In this document: in pieces, positions 15,994 through 16,874 of the stretch | How positions within the stretch are numbered: position 1 is the first letter of the stretch | Layout of the letters: each line of letters starts with the position of its first letter | Assembly (NCBI GenBank): GCA_023382535.1 | Contig: JAHDWA010000129.1 | Location: forward strand, 1-16,874 | Origin: Anaerolineae bacterium | GTDB lineage: Bacteria > Chloroflexota > Anaerolineae > 4572-78 > J111 | DNA length: 16,874 bases | Direction of reading: 5' to 3' | Program-made: the position numbers and the translations under genes | Notes under the pieces: model-generated | The model's input: the letters and a program-made list of their open reading frames with translations, nothing else | The model's database searches: none | Told to the model about the DNA's origin: nothing

Positions 15994-16095
15994 TTACCCA
16001 ACCCCACACGCACCGCACGTCGGGACACAGCCACCTGCTGCCGGATGGTGAGTGTAATAATAATAGGTGTGGTGTTGGTTCATTCGGTGAGACAT
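15994..16095 (-). CDS. Putative tyrosine leader peptide (33 codons) controlling tyrS
   Basis: The ORF runs from the ATG at 16095 to a TAA at 15996-15994 and begins MSHRMNQHHT. Residues 11-14 are four consecutive tyrosines (TAT TAT TAT TAC), followed by THHPAAGG and a Cys/Gly-rich end with C23, C27 and C30. AAGGTG lies 6 nt before the ATG, and the predicted transcript starts about 19 nt before it. A second in-frame ATG is at 16083. Stems and a terminator follow before tyrS. In trp, his and pheM leaders, runs of the regulated amino acid's codon stall the ribosome when the charged tRNA is scarce and so prevent termination. The same logic, with tRNA-Tyr sensed to control its own synthetase, fits here. 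The Cys-rich tail may simply reflect RNA pairing constraints. Translation has not been shown. Confidence 0.75.
   Translation of the reverse strand: MSHRMNQHHTYYYYTHHPAAGGCVPTCGACGVG
15998..16078 (-). promoter_or_regulatory. Leader RNA stem enclosing the Tyr codons
   Basis: On the minus strand CCAACACCACAC (16078-16067, just 5' of the Tyr codons) pairs with GTGTGGGGTTGG (16009-15998, at the leader stop codon): 11 of 12 positions, one A-G mismatch. A CAGC/GCTG hairpin (16040-16028) lies inside. A ribosome stalled on codons 11-14 would cover the first arm and free the second. The freed arm and adjoining bases (GGGTTGGGTAA) could pair imperfectly with TTGCCTACCC of the terminator. That alternative pairing is weak and hypothetical. 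Confidence 0.55.
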
Positions 16096-16120
16096 AAATA
16101 GCACCTTGTCTATAAGCTCT

Positions 16121-16148
16121 ATTGTAGGAAAAAACTGAAAAATGTCAA
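16121..16148 (-). promoter_or_regulatory. Sigma70 promoter of the tyrS leader
   Basis: Minus strand: -35 TTGACA (16148-16143), a 16-nt spacer and -10 TACAAT (16126-16121). The predicted transcription start is near 16114, giving a ~280-nt leader before tyrS. The match is close to consensus, as expected for a gene regulated after initiation. Confidence 0.8.
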
Positions 16149-16206
16149 TAGGAAAAAACGAGGGTCCAACAGCGGCAAGGTTCTAAGTCACTCCAAATAG
16201 ACACTT

Positions 16207-16395
16207 CTAATTGGAAGCGTTGGCCGTCGAAGGTGTGGCTGTTTGAATTGACACAGGTTGAAGCTTAGAGGGAGTGGCCGTATGGGCAGGCGTAGAGGTA
16301 GGCAAGGGGATACAGGTTGGGGGTGAGGTTGGCGTAGCAACATACCAGCCAGTAACCTGATTGGTCCCCTCCCCCTCTCCCGGCACGTGACCGGA
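16207..16395 (-). pseudogene. C-terminal fragment of a secreted Thr/Pro-rich protein
   Basis: The minus-strand frame ending in TAG at 16209-16207 reads GEGEGTNQVTGWYVATPTSP, then CIPLPTSTPAHTATP and a Ser/Thr-rich tail. This is the composition of Chloroflexota secreted-protein tails. An in-frame TGA at 16398-16396 cuts the frame and no start codon lies within it, so it is probably a broken gene end. The parent family is not recognised. Confidence 0.35.
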
Positions 16396-16591
16396 TCAAA
16401 AGCCTACCGGCCCGCCGGGACGCGAAGCCGCTGCGCCCAGGCTGCCTAACCCCACCGAGGTTATCAAAAATTTTATCCCGTTGCACTCCGCTTCGCTTGA
16501 TAGAGCAACCTATCTTCATTGCAGACTCTTTCCCTTCTAAGAGAGAAAGCAATTTGCTGAAGCGAGCCTTCCTTTAGATGCCTTTGAAAAC

Positions 16592-16874
16592 AGAGATTGT
16601 AAAACCTCGTTCCCTGAGAAAACCTGGATTTTCGAATTAAAGAGAAGAGATGAATAATGGAAAAAGCCTCTCGGGGAGGGAGGCTAACGAGCCTCCTAGA
16701 GGGGTGCCCTGCGTTTTGACCCCGCCATGCTATCCGCTACCCCCTTTCTCGCCTGCTTCTAGGCGCTTTCCTGCCATCTACCGGGCTATTTCCTGCCCAT
16801 TTCCTGGGGGTAGCCCATCCACGTCGCCAGCCAGCTCCACCCGCCCACCTGGCCGCTCACGGCTTACCGACCTC
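16592..16874. repeat. Structured ~290-bp repeat, copy B (runs to window edge)
   Basis: Same order of landmarks as 5431-5722: ATTGTAAAACCTC, GATTTTCGAA, GATGAATAATGGAAAA, a stem (GGGAGGCT 16678-16685, loop AACG, AGCCTCCT 16690-16697), GCCCTGCG, CTGCTTCTAG, TTCCTGCCA, TTCCTGGGGG and CTCACGGCTTACC. Outer pairing CTCT/AGAG with a 5' bulge is also shared with copy A. Both copies have the same orientation and are about 11 kb apart. The repeat may continue beyond the window. Confidence 0.75.

Noticed and set aside
15924..16114. T-box riboswitch or a free-standing structured RNA (6S-like) upstream of tyrS
   Set aside because: No convincing T-box antiterminator sequence, and the transcript ends do not pair over a useful length. 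The Tyr-codon ORF explains the layout better, though a covariance search should still be run.

Overview
The window reads as a gene-sparse accessory region of a bacterial chromosome. It probably comes from the Chloroflexota (Anaerolineae-like). That is inferred from the Thr/Pro-rich secreted tails, the large multidomain secreted protein with cohesin and dockerin modules, the pentapeptide-repeat proteins and the mix of insertion sequences. The only core housekeeping gene is tyrS. No rRNA, tRNA or CRISPR array was seen.

Layout, left to right. A Cys-rich zinc-ribbon protein (94-717) and a pentapeptide-repeat protein (827-1654) are separated by a strong terminator. Next is a divergent pair: a small Xre/Cro-type regulator (1932-1693, minus) and a TnpB-related RuvC nuclease (2098-3555, plus). 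Between them lies a 39-bp perfect palindrome that contains the -35 boxes of two near-identical, oppositely directed sigma70 promoters. A hairpin-rich segment after tnpB is a candidate omega-RNA, and a second pentapeptide ORF (3754-4368) starts inside it. A protein of unknown function follows (4541-5389). About 1.35 kb of non-coding sequence then begins with a ~290-bp structured repeat; a second copy of this repeat closes the window (16592-16874).

From 6953 to 12228 lies one large secreted lipase-like gene, predicted at 1296 codons before disruption. Its modules are an alpha/beta hydrolase, an Fn3-like domain, three beta/gamma-crystallin-like domains, an Ig-like domain, a cohesin, a PT-rich linker, a carboxypeptidase-regulatory-like domain and a dockerin. 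A 1380-bp ISAzo13-type element interrupts it between 7506 and 8885. The element has 28-bp inverted repeats (2 mismatches), a 5-bp target duplication (CTTAG) and a transposase probably made by -1 frameshifting at A AAA AAG. Removing the element and one CTTAG copy restores the reading frame exactly, so the insertion is probably recent. A transposase remnant (12338-12660), a GHKL ATPase fused to an HExxH metallopeptidase-like domain (12935-14521) and, convergently, tyrS follow.

The most notable finding is in the tyrS leader. A consensus promoter (TTGACA-16-TACAAT) is followed by a well-formed ribosome binding site and a 33-codon ORF with four consecutive tyrosine codons. The RNA can form a long stem flanking those codons, and a strong intrinsic terminator lies before tyrS. 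This is the arrangement of leader-peptide transcription attenuation, here apparently sensing charged tRNA-Tyr to control the synthetase, where a T-box would be the more usual device.
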